Shown one piece after another: positions 38,101 to 48,647 of a DNA stretch of 64,000 nucleotides; the stretch's first letter is position 1, and every line of letters begins with the position of its first letter. The stretch lies in contig CM060196.1 of assembly GCA_030549335.1 (NCBI GenBank), forward strand, positions 24,944,501-25,008,500. Direction: 5' to 3'. The position numbers and the translations under genes are program-made. This DNA comes from Pontederia crassipes (Eukaryota > Streptophyta > Magnoliopsida > Commelinales > Pontederiaceae). The notes beneath the pieces were generated by a model. It did no database searches. It saw nothing but the letters and a program-made list of their open reading frames with translations, and was not told the DNA's origin.

Positions 38101-41100
38101 GCATTTTTCTATTGTTTACTAAATCGGGTTTTGTACTTTGCAACCACTGACAAATTTGTTAACAATGATTAACAGAGAGAAGGAATGACAATACAAGCAG
38201 AAAGACTCAATTTCTTTCGTTTCCTCTCTCATTTTCGATCTGTTCATAGAGGTGCTTCTTTTACAAAAATGCGAACAACAAGTGTGCGAAAGTTGCTTCC
38301 CGAGTATGTTTCTTGCATTTCGATTTCAACAAGCAGCATACACATCTTTGATTTGTCACACAGGTCCAATATTTCTAAAAAAAGATTTGTTACATAATAT
38401 TTACTTGACAGGTCATGGGGTTTCCTTTGCCCGGTTAATACACCTGATGGGGAGCCTTGCGGTTTGCTGAATCATATGACTTCCGCCTGTCGTAAGTTAG
38501 ACTTCTGAAGAAATATTTGGTAGTTGACACTCACATCATTGTAAGACATGCTTTTGATGCAGGGGCCGTGAAAGTCATTGGTAGTGGGTGAAAGTTGCCT
38601 ACCACTTTGCATAATTTTATAACTACCTAATATTTATATATTTATTAATATTTGGTGATCACAGTTACATTTGATGTTTATATTTTCTAGTTTCAACATC
38701 TTTGAGTTTGGACTTATATTTTTATCATTCTTCTCTTTGTGCAACTCTTTGTAAATTCTGTTTCTTTCTTGGAACTGCTGAATGAATGATGCCATTCGAC
38801 ATCATTCTGCTGAGTTTTATTTGTCCTGACGATGTTGTGACCTTAAAAGCCAATTCACTTAACATTCAAGTTCTGCCCCTATTACCCTTCAGACAAAATT
38901 TCTGCATTACTAATTGTCTGCATATCTTGCAGTGTATTATAGCATTACACTTTAGGTCAGCGACGTTGTATAAAAGATTTGCTGCAAATCATTGGTAGTG
39001 GGTGAAAGTTGCCTACCACTTTGCATAATTTTATAACTACCTAATATTTATATATTTATTAATATTTGGTGATCACAGTTACATTTGATGTTTATATTTT
39101 CTAGTTTCAACATCTTTGAGTTTGGACTTATATTTTTATCATTCTTCTCTTTGTGCAACTCTTTGTAAATTCTGTTTCTTTCTTGGAACTGCTGAATGAA
39201 TGATGCCATTCGACATCATTCTGCTGAGTTTTATTTGTCCTGACGATGTTGTGACCTTAAAAGCCAATTCACTTAACATTCAAGTTCTGCCCCTATTACC
39301 CTTCAGACAATTTCTGCATTACTAATTGTCTGCATATCTTGCAGTGTATTATAGCATTACACTTTAGGTCAGCGACGTTGTATAAAAGATTTGCTGCAAA
39401 TCATCTTGTATATTTTGAATTCTCTACAGTTGAGCATCTAACAAAATTGTAACTATTTGTTTCAGGTGTTTCATCATTTTATGATCCAGAAGGAAATATT
39501 AAAGACTTCTTTAAAATAAGAATGTCTATATTGTCTGTTTTGGTTGGGACTGGGATGACACCATCAGTTCCAAAGCTCGAGCGTGCAGGTCCTCCAGAAG
39601 TTCTACACGTTTTGTTAGATGGATGCGTGGTAGGATCTATTGCCGCTAGTAAAATAGAGCAAACAGTCAAACACATTCGGATGCTAAAGATCTCAGGATT
39701 TCCAGGGGTCAGGCCTTTTGAATTTTGCTTTTGTTCCATTTTTTTTCTATTCTTTGCTTAGGTGGTTCCTGTTCTGTGGTACCATTTATCTTAAAATATA
39801 TTTTTTAGATACCTGGTGACTTGGAAGTTGGCTATGTTCCGTTAAGCCTAGGCGGTGCATATCCTGGCCTGTACATGTTCACTACTCCATCTAGATTTGT
39901 CAGGGCAGTTAAAACTCTTACAGATACAGGTGGTGGAAGTAACAATATCGAGCTTATTGGGCCTTTTGAACAGGTAATATTTGAACTGTCTTATTGTTTC
40001 CATTCTCATTTCTTGTTCTTATTGCTGATGAAAAATTAGCAGACTGTTTTAGTATATAAAAGAAATAAGACATTTTCCTTTTGAAAAAGACTTTCCTTTT
40101 GTTTTTTCATTAGGCTTTTATGGAAATAAGTTGTCCTGATGGTAGAGATGGTGGAAGAACGGAATCATTTCCAGCTACTCATGAAGAAATACATCCAACT
40201 GCAATACTTAGTGTAGTTGCCAATCTCACACCATATTCTGATCACAATCAGAGCCCACGTAACATGTACCAGTGTCAGGTTTTCTTCCTTGTTGAGATTG
40301 AATACTTTTTTTCTTTTACAATAGCATTCCAGGATATTTTTCTCTTTATTGTATAAGATTAATATAATCTGTTGTTGCCCTGAAAAAAATTCCGGTTTTG
40401 ATTTGTTTAGATGGCAAAGCAAACAATGGGATTTTCTTCCCAGGCTCTACAATTTCGGGCAGATGTGAAAGCATATCATCTTCAGGTTGGTTACCCGAAT
40501 TTAGAGGACAGTTGTTGCTTCTCTGCTCTCACAAAAAAAGTTGTTTCTCAATTTCATGTATATGATTTGTCTAAAAAATGATTTAGAATGTGATGATTTA
40601 ATTTTGTGGTGTTTTAAACTCAATTTATTGAATTTGTGAAAAGTGCGAGCCTTAGGCCAAAATTTTATCTATTTGTCTTCTTGAGAAGGGCAACCAACTA
40701 AAAATGTGCTTTTTATTCTTGCATTCCTTGTGTTTATAGAAAAAAGTGAAATCAAAATGCAGTGGCAGTAGGGTTGGCAATAAGATTTGTGAGCCTGAGT
40801 CCCTGACCTGTCCTGGTTTATTTTGGTAACAAACGAGATAATATTTTAAAAATAAATTTGTTTACTTAAATAGACTTATTCTATACCGAAAGGTTTGATT
40901 ACTAATAGAGCGGAATGACGTCGTATAATCCATGTAGCCGACCCCATCTAGTGGGATAAGGCTTTGTTGTTGTTGTTGTAAATAGACTTATCCTATTTAT
41001 CAATGGCATAGTTTATTAGCTTACAATGTCGAGCTAATTATTATCATATTTATTTAAAAATATCAATTTAAATCATAATATTGTTTATATACAATTTCAT

Positions 41101-44100
41101 ATCATTAAAATAATTTAGTCTAAGAAGAGGGCAAGTTAGTTCAGGCTTTGTAAATTTAATAAATAACATAGACCTAGACCTTCTTTTTTGACGTGTCCTG
41201 GGTTACATGCTTCACCTATTTATTATTTAATGCTAGGCCTGACATGTTTAGATGAAAGTCTTGTCTGCCCTGGCTTATTGGCTGCCCCTGCGTGGCAGCA
41301 CTGTTGAGGACTTCAATGCCATGCGGGTGCCAAATAAATTATGTAGAATTTAAGAACAATCTGTAAATGTTTCGGTTACACCTGCTACTTGACTTCTTTA
41401 CTTTTCATTGCTATTCTAATAGTGAATTTTTTTGTACACTTAAGAACAGAGATTTTATTTTCCTTGATTGTACTCCACTAAGTAGCCGGTAACTCCGCCT
41501 ATATTTTATAGCCGGTAACTCCGCCTATATTTTATAGCCGGTCCCAAGCCCGGATAAAGGAGGAGGGTTGTGTTAGGCCCCGACAGCCAACATAAAATCA
41601 TGTCGAATCTTATGAACATGGATCAACGAATATATGGCGTCGTATGATCCATGTAGCCGACCCCACCTAGTGGGATAAGGCTTTGTTGTTGTTGTTGTTG
41701 TACTCCACTAAGTCTCAAGTCCCAACCTTATCCTTTGTGTTTAAGATTTGTTATCTTTTGTTGCCTTTTAGACTCCTCAGTCACCAATTGTGCGAACTGC
41801 TTCTTACAAAAAGTATTGCATGGATGAATTTCCAACTGGGACAAATGCAATTGTGGCAGTTCTTGCTTATACTGGGTAAGTGTTAGTCTTCTCCTCTGGT
41901 GTCTTGCGTATTGGCAGTCTTCTTATTTTGTAAGCTGTTATTCTTCTTTATTTTAGTTACGACATGGAAGATGCCATGATATTGAATAAGTCATCCGTTG
42001 ATCGTGGACTTTGTCGTGGACATATATACCAGGTTAAGTTTTTCTCCACATACGCACTAGTTTCATCATCTCTGTTTTCATCTAGGTATATATATCACTA
42101 TGAAGTTTTATCATATGTTGTGTATGAACAGCATTCTCTAGCCATCCTTTGACACTTCAAAGGAAATATTATCATCTGTTGATAGCTTTAACAAAATGAG
42201 GTGGCTTGTTTAACTTCTTCAGTCCTCTGGAAATTGTATCACATTCTCTGAGTCATCATAGTGTAAATTTCATATTGATATTAAAAATGGTAACTGTATT
42301 AGGACATTATCTAATGGCATCTGTCATTACCTTTCAACCTTTCAGTACAAATAGAATTCATGTAAACCAAATTATGACATCAGCAGTTGACTGATATAAT
42401 CACTGTTGTCAAAGGCATGCACTGTCAACCAAGAAGCACATATACTTGAGGCACGTCACACTAATGAATGCATCACTATGAAATATCATGTACCCAATGG
42501 TCAATTCTGCAGTTCTTTCTCGATTTTTTTTTCATGCTGCACATTGTTCAAGTGTCGTATGATCCATGTAGCCGACCCCACCTAGTGGGATAAGGCTTTG
42601 TTGTTATTGTTGTTGCACATTGTTCAAGTGTCTTCTGGTTAAGCCAGCTATTCATTCATAGTCTTTGTGGAAGTTCAACTGTTAAACACGTTCTTAATCT
42701 TTTTTTTTTCGAAACGTTTCTTAATCTTTTTGTCCCCTCACTCGTCATACAATCTCTTGGGTCATGTAACTGTGAAGACTCACACATCTTGCTTTTGCCA
42801 GACCTCTCTCAATATCTTGAGACAAATCAAGATTAATGGGAGCAACATCTTTCTGTGCTGCATGAGGTTGTTCATGTGGTCGGTGTACTGCTGTCTTGCT
42901 AGCTGTCTCTCATCTCTCGCATTTGAAATGCTTTTCTCTCCTTGCAATCTGCCAATGTTGCATAATTCCTTTTCATATGTTCATCCAGTTTTTGTTTTCT
43001 GTTTTCCTGTCATCTTCTTCCTTATTTTCAAAGTGATCACCTCTATGCAGTGTCCCATGACTGTTTCTTTTCCTCTGTTCAGTTCTACGTTCTTTTTCTG
43101 TTGCACTTTCTTGTGCTGATATTCGTTTTCCTCAATCCTGCAGTCATTTGACCTTTATTTTTCTGATGTCATTTCAACTTGTTTACCGAACACTAGCACA
43201 ATACATAGACCCCTATTCCAAATATGCTAGGACAAGTTCCACTAGTGACACCACCTTAATATTGTGTTTATTCAATAAGACGATTTCTATTGTACTGTGA
43301 AGTTATAGGTTGCCACAATACTTTAAGCCTAGACTCAGTTTATATTCACGCATGAACGGTTGTGTTTAATTATCCAAATATTAAAAAACATTATCTTTTC
43401 ACAATCAAAAGATTAATTGGCTAGCATATTCTATTTTCTCCTGCGTTAACCCATAAACACTGTTGGCAAGTAATGCTCACATAATCTCATTTTATCATAT
43501 GCTGTTGCAGACAGAATCCATTGATTTGACAAAGAAGCAAGGCAAAGAAGATCGAGTTTTAGAAATCTTTGCTAGGGGTAATGACAGAAATATGAAGTCC
43601 TCTATTGATGCAGATGGTCTTCCTTATATTGGGCAGGTAATGCATTTGAGGGATCTAGTATTATATTCTTTTTATTTTGAGGAGATCTAGTATTATATTC
43701 TGTTTTCATTTTGCCAAAATGATTTAATGATAAATCATTTATTCCTCTTATTTTTCTTTATTGCAGACCATACAACCAAATGAACCATTTTATAGTTCTT
43801 ATAACACACTAACCAGTGCCACAAATGCTACTAAGCTAAAAGGTTCAGAACCAGCGATTGTTGATTATGTGGCCATTGATGGTACGGGGTCAAAGGACTA
43901 TATGCAAAAGGTGACCTCTCAATTCCTTTAACTGATAAGTTAAGATAAACATGCTATGTCTTTTCTTTTGAGATGTTTCTGATTAGTCAATATGCATAAC
44001 ATCCATCAACAAAGTTGTTTTTAGTACATATCTTTGTTATTTCGATTGGTCATTGTGCATTATCTTATGACATCCACAATTGATACATTTTTTTTTAATT

Positions 44101-46618
44101 TAACTAAAGTTATCACAAAATGCTGAAGCAACAACAACAACAACAACAACAACAAAGCCTTATCCCACTAGGTGGGGTCGGCTACACAAAATGCTGAAGC
44201 ATTGTGAATAATTGTCAGTGCATGTTTAACTTATTGAAATTGCTGAGAATTGGATCTTGATATTCACACCTTTATGGAAGTCGATTACTTGTCATCTATC
44301 CTCTTGAAACAATATACCTAAGTACAGATGCAACAGTTTTGTGTTACAATTGAGGTGACAATTAGTTTTCTTTATTTTTCATCTTGGTGGATTTCTTTGG
44401 TCTCCAATGAATGCGTTGTCTTGTCCGTCCGGGATATAAATATGGAACTCATTCATGCTTTTGTTATGTTCAATCTTAGCTTGAATACCATTCAGTTTTA
44501 GAGGACTTGACTATTTCCCTTTTGCAGGTCAATATTCGAACTCGACGCACAAGAAATCCTATTATTGGTGACAAGTTTAGCAGTCGACATGGGCAGAAGG
44601 GTGTTTGCTCTCAACTATGGCCTGATATTGACATGCCATTTTCTGCAAGTACAGGGATGAGACCAGATCTTATCATTAACCCTCATGCTTTCCCATCACG
44701 AATGACCATTGGAATGCTTTTAGAATCTATTGCTGCTAAGGTACTCTCCATCCAATAGTCTTGGTTTTACAAGTGTTTTAAGAACCTTGATACTTGACTT
44801 TTAATTTGATATTAATCAATTAGTGCAGTAATTCACAGATCATTAACTGCTGAAAGCATGATAAATAGCAATAGTCTTTGGGGAAATATAGGGAAATATC
44901 GTTTCAAAAAAAATATAGGTGAAATATTTAGAGTATACTTTTCTGGAGTTACCACAGAAAAGAGTGAAAATTGTTTCAAATGGCCGTATTAACATGTTTA
45001 ATATCAAACCTGTCTGGTTTTATGTAAACTTATGGTCCTAGTCATTTTAAACTGGTCCTACCAGATTGTATAATATGGTAAATACTGTTCAGTTTTGAAT
45101 TTTGCCCTAAAATTTTAGAAGGGAACTAGAATTACATGGAAAATCTGAAATTAACTCAAATCAAGCCCACTTGGAAGTGCAAATTCCACCAGTGAGTTAC
45201 TTGCCTTTTATTTTCAGACTTATCTTTACTCGTATTAGGGCCTTGGGCCTCCCCCGTTGTAACCAAAAGAGGTACAGTGCGTTACGATGGTGGTGCTATT
45301 GTTGTGGCATTTTTTTTCTTCATGTTCTCTACTGGACTTGAAAAATACGTTGTTTAATACTTCAAGTTCCAGTTTGTGCGTCAGATTTTTTTACGTAAAT
45401 TTCTCAATGACGTGAACAATTTTCTCAATGTTATCAGCACTATTTGAAAGTACTCCCATAATGAAAATATGGACTTGGGGAAACACCAAAGCTATTGTTA
45501 TGAATGTTTGATTGCCAACAAATATGATGAAATAAGTACCTGTTCAAACATTTCAAATGGCAGATGTTTCATGCTTAAATTATACCATGGTTTATAGTCT
45601 TATCATATAAATCTTCCTGTAATATGTTGTGGGACAGTAGCATAATCCTTTATACTTGTCATATTAATTGTGTGAGAACACCATTTCAGGCAGGAAGTCT
45701 ACAAGGAAAATTCATTGATGCGACCCCTTTTTCGAAATGTGTCAGAAATGAAGATGATGACAAACCATCCAAATCCAAATCTGTAGTTGATGAATTAGGT
45801 CCAATATTAGCTTCTCACGGTTTTAACTACCACGGATTGGAAGTTCTTTACAGTGGAGTATATGGAACCGAGTTGACATGTGAGATATTTATTGGGCCAG
45901 TTTATTACCAACGACTGCGGCATATGGTTTCTGATAAGTTTCAGGTGTGCTTCAACCATATTTTCTGATTACGTTTTTCTACTAATTTTTTTCTTATTTT
46001 TGTGGACTGCAAATTTTTATTGCTTGAATATCTGTTGCTTCTTTTGCTGACTTTTAGATTCTGTCTTTTGTACACTTTTTTGTTAGCATATAGCCGCTCT
46101 TTTTTTCTGTTTCTCGTGACTGTCAACACTGTCACAGGGGATTTATGTTGAAATGCTACTTGCTTAATTGTGTTCATTGCTTGTATATTGTAATCTGAAT
46201 CCAGGTGCGATCGACTGGAACTGTGGATCAGATAACTAGGCAGCCCATCGGAGGGAGGAAACGTGGGGGTGGTATTCGATTTGGCGAAATGGAACGTGAT
46301 GCACTTCTAGCTCATGGCTCTGCCTACCTTTTGCACGACAGGCTCCATTCGTGTTCTGACTATCATATAGCTGATGTATGCTCTTACTGTGGAAGTGTTC
46401 TTACAGCTTCCATCCTTCAAGCCCCAAAAAGGGTGTCACGGGAGATCCCTGGGCTCCCTCCGTCGAGAGCTCCCAAGACTTACACTTGCCATTCCTGCAA
46501 AACGAGCAAGGGGATGGCGACCGTGGCGATGCCGTATGTTTTCAAGTACTTGGCTGCTGAACTTGCTGCCATGAACATAAAGATGGACCTTCGATTGAGC
46601 GATCGAGCTAGATCTTGA
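29181..46618 (+). CDS. NRPA2: DNA-directed RNA polymerase I second-largest subunit
   Basis: Catalytic-core subunit of nucleolar Pol I, which transcribes rRNA genes. Hand-built exons: 29181-29343, 29446-29519, 29605-29724, 30210-30286, 31851-31914, 32064-32134, 33211-33288, 33376-33421, 33895-34075, 34152-34204, 34287-34360, 34451-34568, 36442-36526, 36620-36732, 38176-38303, 38412-38491, 39466-39707, 39809-39973, 40114-40278, 40411-40485, 41772-41875, 41957-42032, 43511-43636, 43767-43910, 44528-44740, 45690-45944, 46205-46618. Frames join throughout for 1,167 aa, near the roughly 1,180 aa usual in plants. Landmarks: [14 protein letters not shown] (exon 15), [20 protein letters not shown] (exon 16), [13 protein letters not shown] near residue 760 (metal-contacting acidic pair), [12 protein letters not shown] at 888-899, and the C-terminal zinc site CSYC...CHSC (1089-1128). 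[13 protein letters not shown] and NIKMDLRL resemble the Pol I paralogue rather than Pol II or III. Intron 1 looks U12-type. Several introns carry SINE/LINE pieces. The least certain exons are 2, 3 and 5. Confidence 0.93.
29344..29445 (+). other. Predicted U12-type AT-AC intron (NRPA2 intron 1)
   Basis: No GT-AG pair joins exon 1 (ending MTLR) to the next conserved coding block in frame. The sequence after exon 1 is ATATCCTTTT, the exact minor-spliceosome AT-AC donor consensus. TTCTTTGAC at 29422-29430 matches the U12 branch site TTCCTTRAC. TTTAC ends the intron 15-16 nt after the branch adenosine. Removing 29344-29445 joins phase-1 exons to give LRVSLEKPQL, in line with family members at this position. 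Confidence 0.8.
30725..31176 (+). mobile_element. 5'-truncated RTE LINE in NRPA2 intron 4
   Basis: It matches the LINE at about 19155-19619: [39 protein letters not shown] and [15 protein letters not shown], then the GGGATAAGGCTTTG(TTG)n tail. The C-terminal domain frame is open to TGA at 31115, longer than in the 17-19 kb copy, so this copy is younger or less damaged. The target duplication is not clear. Confidence 0.85.
32445..32626 (-). mobile_element. Au-like SINE in NRPA2 intron 6
   Basis: On the minus strand it reads AACTCCGCCTATG, AGCCGGTCCCAAGCCCGG, AAAGGAGGAGGGTTGTG, TCGAATCTCATGAACATGG, GTCGTATGATCCATGTAGCC and GGGATAAGGCTTTG(TTG)n. This is the layout of the plant Au SINE family as I recall it. 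It is full length by comparison with 41484-41700. No clear target duplication is visible. Confidence 0.75.
34569..36441 (+). other. NRPA2 intron 12, long, no recognised insert
   Basis: A 1.87-kb GT-AG intron. I saw no transposon ends or ORF of note. A short A-rich repeat around ATCAACAGTATTCCATAAAAAA near 34865-34905 is the only local structure. Confidence 0.6.
38575..39400 (+). repeat. Tandem duplication in NRPA2 intron 16, 414-bp unit
   Basis: 38575-38988 and 38989-39400 are almost identical. The one clear difference is GACAAAATTTCTG against GACAATTTCTG. Each begins TCATTGGTAGTGGG and ends GATTTGCTGCAAA. The duplication lies between exons 16 and 17 and does not touch coding sequence. High identity means it is recent. 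Confidence 0.92.
40769..41291. mobile_element. hAT-like MITE in NRPA2 intron 20
   Basis: The left end TAGGGTTGGCAATAAG and the right end, reverse-complemented GCAGGGGCAGCCAATAAG, are imperfect inverted repeats. GTGGCAG flanks both sides (40762-40768 and 41292-41298). The body is AT-rich without ORF and contains the truncated LINE at 40885-40978, so it is the older insertion. Confidence 0.5.
40885..40978 (+). mobile_element. 94-bp truncated RTE LINE tail
   Basis: It begins ACCGAAAGGTTTGATTAC, matching the last coding part of the LINE, and ends with GGGATAAGGCTTTG(TTG)n. Flanks TAAATAGACTTATTCTAT (40867-40884) and TAAATAGACTTATCCTAT (40979-40996) are an 18-bp target duplication with one mismatch. 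Confidence 0.85.
41484..41700 (+). mobile_element. Au-like SINE in NRPA2 intron 20
   Basis: Full-length copy ending in (TTG)n. The 13-bp target duplication TACTCCACTAAGT is at 41471-41483 and 41701-41713. Its 5' end holds a 26-bp duplication of AGCCGGTAACTCCGCCTATA and the following bases. Confidence 0.85.
42555..42614 (+). mobile_element. 60-bp truncated SINE/LINE tail in NRPA2 intron 22
   Basis: Only the shared 3' end (TCGTATGATCCATGTAGCC to (TTG)n) is present. A perfect 16-bp duplication GCACATTGTTCAAGTG lies at 42539-42554 and 42615-42630, so it is a genuine insertion despite its size. Confidence 0.88.
44130..44184 (-). mobile_element. 55-bp truncated SINE/LINE tail in NRPA2 intron 24
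   Basis: On the minus strand it is TAGCCGACCCCACCTAGTGG, GATAAGGCTTTG and (TTG)n. A perfect 16-bp duplication CACAAAATGCTGAAGC flanks it at 44114-44129 and 44185-44200. It is the shortest insertion of the family in the window. Confidence 0.88.
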
Positions 46619-46667
46619 AGCAAATCCCAGTTGCAGCTCCCCAACATTTTTGTTGTAATATACTAAT

Positions 46668-46753
46668 ATTATGTCATCACGTGTGTTTCCATTGATTTGA
46701 GAAGGAAAATATTATGTCATCACGTGTGTTTCCATTGATTTGAGAAGGAAAAT
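46668..46753. repeat. 43-bp tandem duplication in the NRPA2 3' UTR region
   Basis: Two perfect copies (46668-46710 and 46711-46753) of a unit containing ATGTCATCACGTGTGTTTCC, about 50 bp after the stop codon. Each copy holds a CACGTG E-box/G-box core. It falls where the transcript end is expected. Confidence 0.9.
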
Positions 46754-47894
46754 ATCTTATAAGTTGGGGAATAATGTATTCTAGAGACTCAATTAAATTA
46801 ACTCTTTTGACGGCAATTTTTTTGTATGAAATGAGAAAAAGAAAAAGTTGATTTACCCTTCGATTCATTCATCTTTGAAGCAAAAATTTGTATATGCATT
46901 TAGTTTACATGGCAGGCATTTTATGTATACTAGAAATTTGAAGGAATTGGTTACTTTTGTTAGAAAGGTAACTAATTACAATTACTAAATTGTCATCTAT
47001 TTAAAGTTACTTTTAGAAGAATATATGATTCCATTAACTCATCTTGTTGTTAAAATAGTAAAGAATAAGATATTATTTTAAAATGTTTCTATTCTTCAAC
47101 TAAACTGTGCCAAACACCTAAATCACCAATCATCACATTTAGTTCTCTTCCACAATTGAATAGGGATTAAGACTGCTTTATATATAAAAAAAATATTTTA
47201 TATCATTATTGACATTTGATGTGAGGCACGAAGATGCCAACTATAATGTCTTGTGAATTCAAAGTCTACAATAACGGTGAAGTTGAAAATGTTAAAAAAA
47301 AGAGTTTCGAATTCTTTCGAAAAATTTAATAGTTTTGACAGTTTATTCTTTTATAAAATAAAGTTCAATTCTATCTAATTTCGTTCAAAGATTTAACTTT
47401 TGAGTATCACTATTGTCATTATTATCATTCGCCATATGATTAGTGAACATTTTTATCGTGTAACAAAAATGGAATAATAACATTTTCAAGTTAAGTAATT
47501 TGGGTGATTGGTTACCTATATGAATATTTGATTTTAGGATGTTAAAGGGACACACGAAAACATTAGCCATTTTATTAGGTAAACAAAGACAATTTAATTA
47601 CAAAAAAAATTTAAATAATTATTTCTTGAATTTGTTTTCCAAATTAAATAATTCTATCTATTCACAAAGTAAAATAATGTAATCTAGATCAAAGACTTCA
47701 TTCTATATCTCATTTTCCAGCTGAAATAAATGACCTCTTCATGTCCTAAGTTCAACTACTTGTAATAAATACGTCATAATTGTCCAGCACAGCCACTTAA
47801 TTAAGGCAAAGTTTTCTACATCGAGTTAATATTTAATAACATATATATATATTAAATACGAGAAATATATGATTTTAAATGTAGTTTGTTATGA
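46754..47894. other. Intergenic DNA between NRPA2 and the ALIX-like gene
   Basis: AT-rich, with no supported ORF. AATAAA-like polyadenylation signals are too frequent here to pick one. Confidence 0.5.
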
Positions 47895-47903
47895 TAAAAA
47901 ATA

Positions 47904-48379
47904 GGCTTATTTTTATAAACTTTCCCTAAACAATTACGATTTTTCACATCTAATATTAAACTACGAACTTATTTTTTTATCCCTAAATCATAACGATTTT
48001 TTACTTTATTCCTTCCATCTACTTCTATTATATTTTTCATTCTTTTTAATTTTTTTATTTATGAAAAGATTAAATTATCTATCCCTTCATAACATATCAA
48101 ATAATAAATATAAAAAAGAAAAAAAATAAGGGAAGGTAATTTAGTCTTTTTCATAAATGACAAATTTTTTTACCACTTTAATCTTTTCAACAAATTTTTT
48201 ATTTTTTATTTCATTTTTTAGGAATAATTTAGTTTTTCATAAATAAAAAAAATAAAACTAACGGAGATGTAATCGACTGAAGGATAAAAGTGTAAAAGTC
48301 ATGATAATTTAAAGATAAAAAAATAACTTCATATTTTAAAGTTAGATATAAAAATAGTGATAGTCTACGAAAATAACTC
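47904..48379. mobile_element. Mutator-like MITE upstream of the ALIX-like gene
   Basis: The 476-bp element has inverted arms of about 110 bp: GGCTTATTTTTATAAACTTT at the left and, reverse-complemented, GAGTTATTTTCGTAGACTAT at the right. Both continue through [21 protein letters not shown] sequence. A perfect 9-bp duplication TAAAAAATA lies at 47895-47903 and 48380-48388, the size typical of Mutator elements. Its right edge is only about 270 bp from the ALIX start codon, so it may sit in the promoter. Confidence 0.75.
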
Positions 48380-48395
48380 TAAAAAATACGTACGC

Positions 48396-48407
48396 TATTT
48401 ATATAAG
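48396..48407 (+). promoter_or_regulatory. Candidate TATA box of the ALIX-like gene
   Basis: TATTTATATAAG lies about 240 bp before the ATG, just outside the MITE's right target duplication. A positional call only. Confidence 0.35.
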
Positions 48408-48647
48408 AAAATAAATTCTGAAATCTGCGAACCCAAATCTTAAAGCAGTTCCTCACCATATTCTGCACCTTCGCCACCAAGCAAAACGACTACATGCTAA
48501 AAATTAATTATTTTATTTAAATTAATAATCGAAATCTGGCCGAAGGCAATTCGACGCCTCCCTTCCCCAAAACCTCCGTCGCTTCCACCGCCCCCTCCCC
48601 ATTTTCCCGCCGGCGATCTGCGATCTCCGGCGATTCCGATCCCGACT

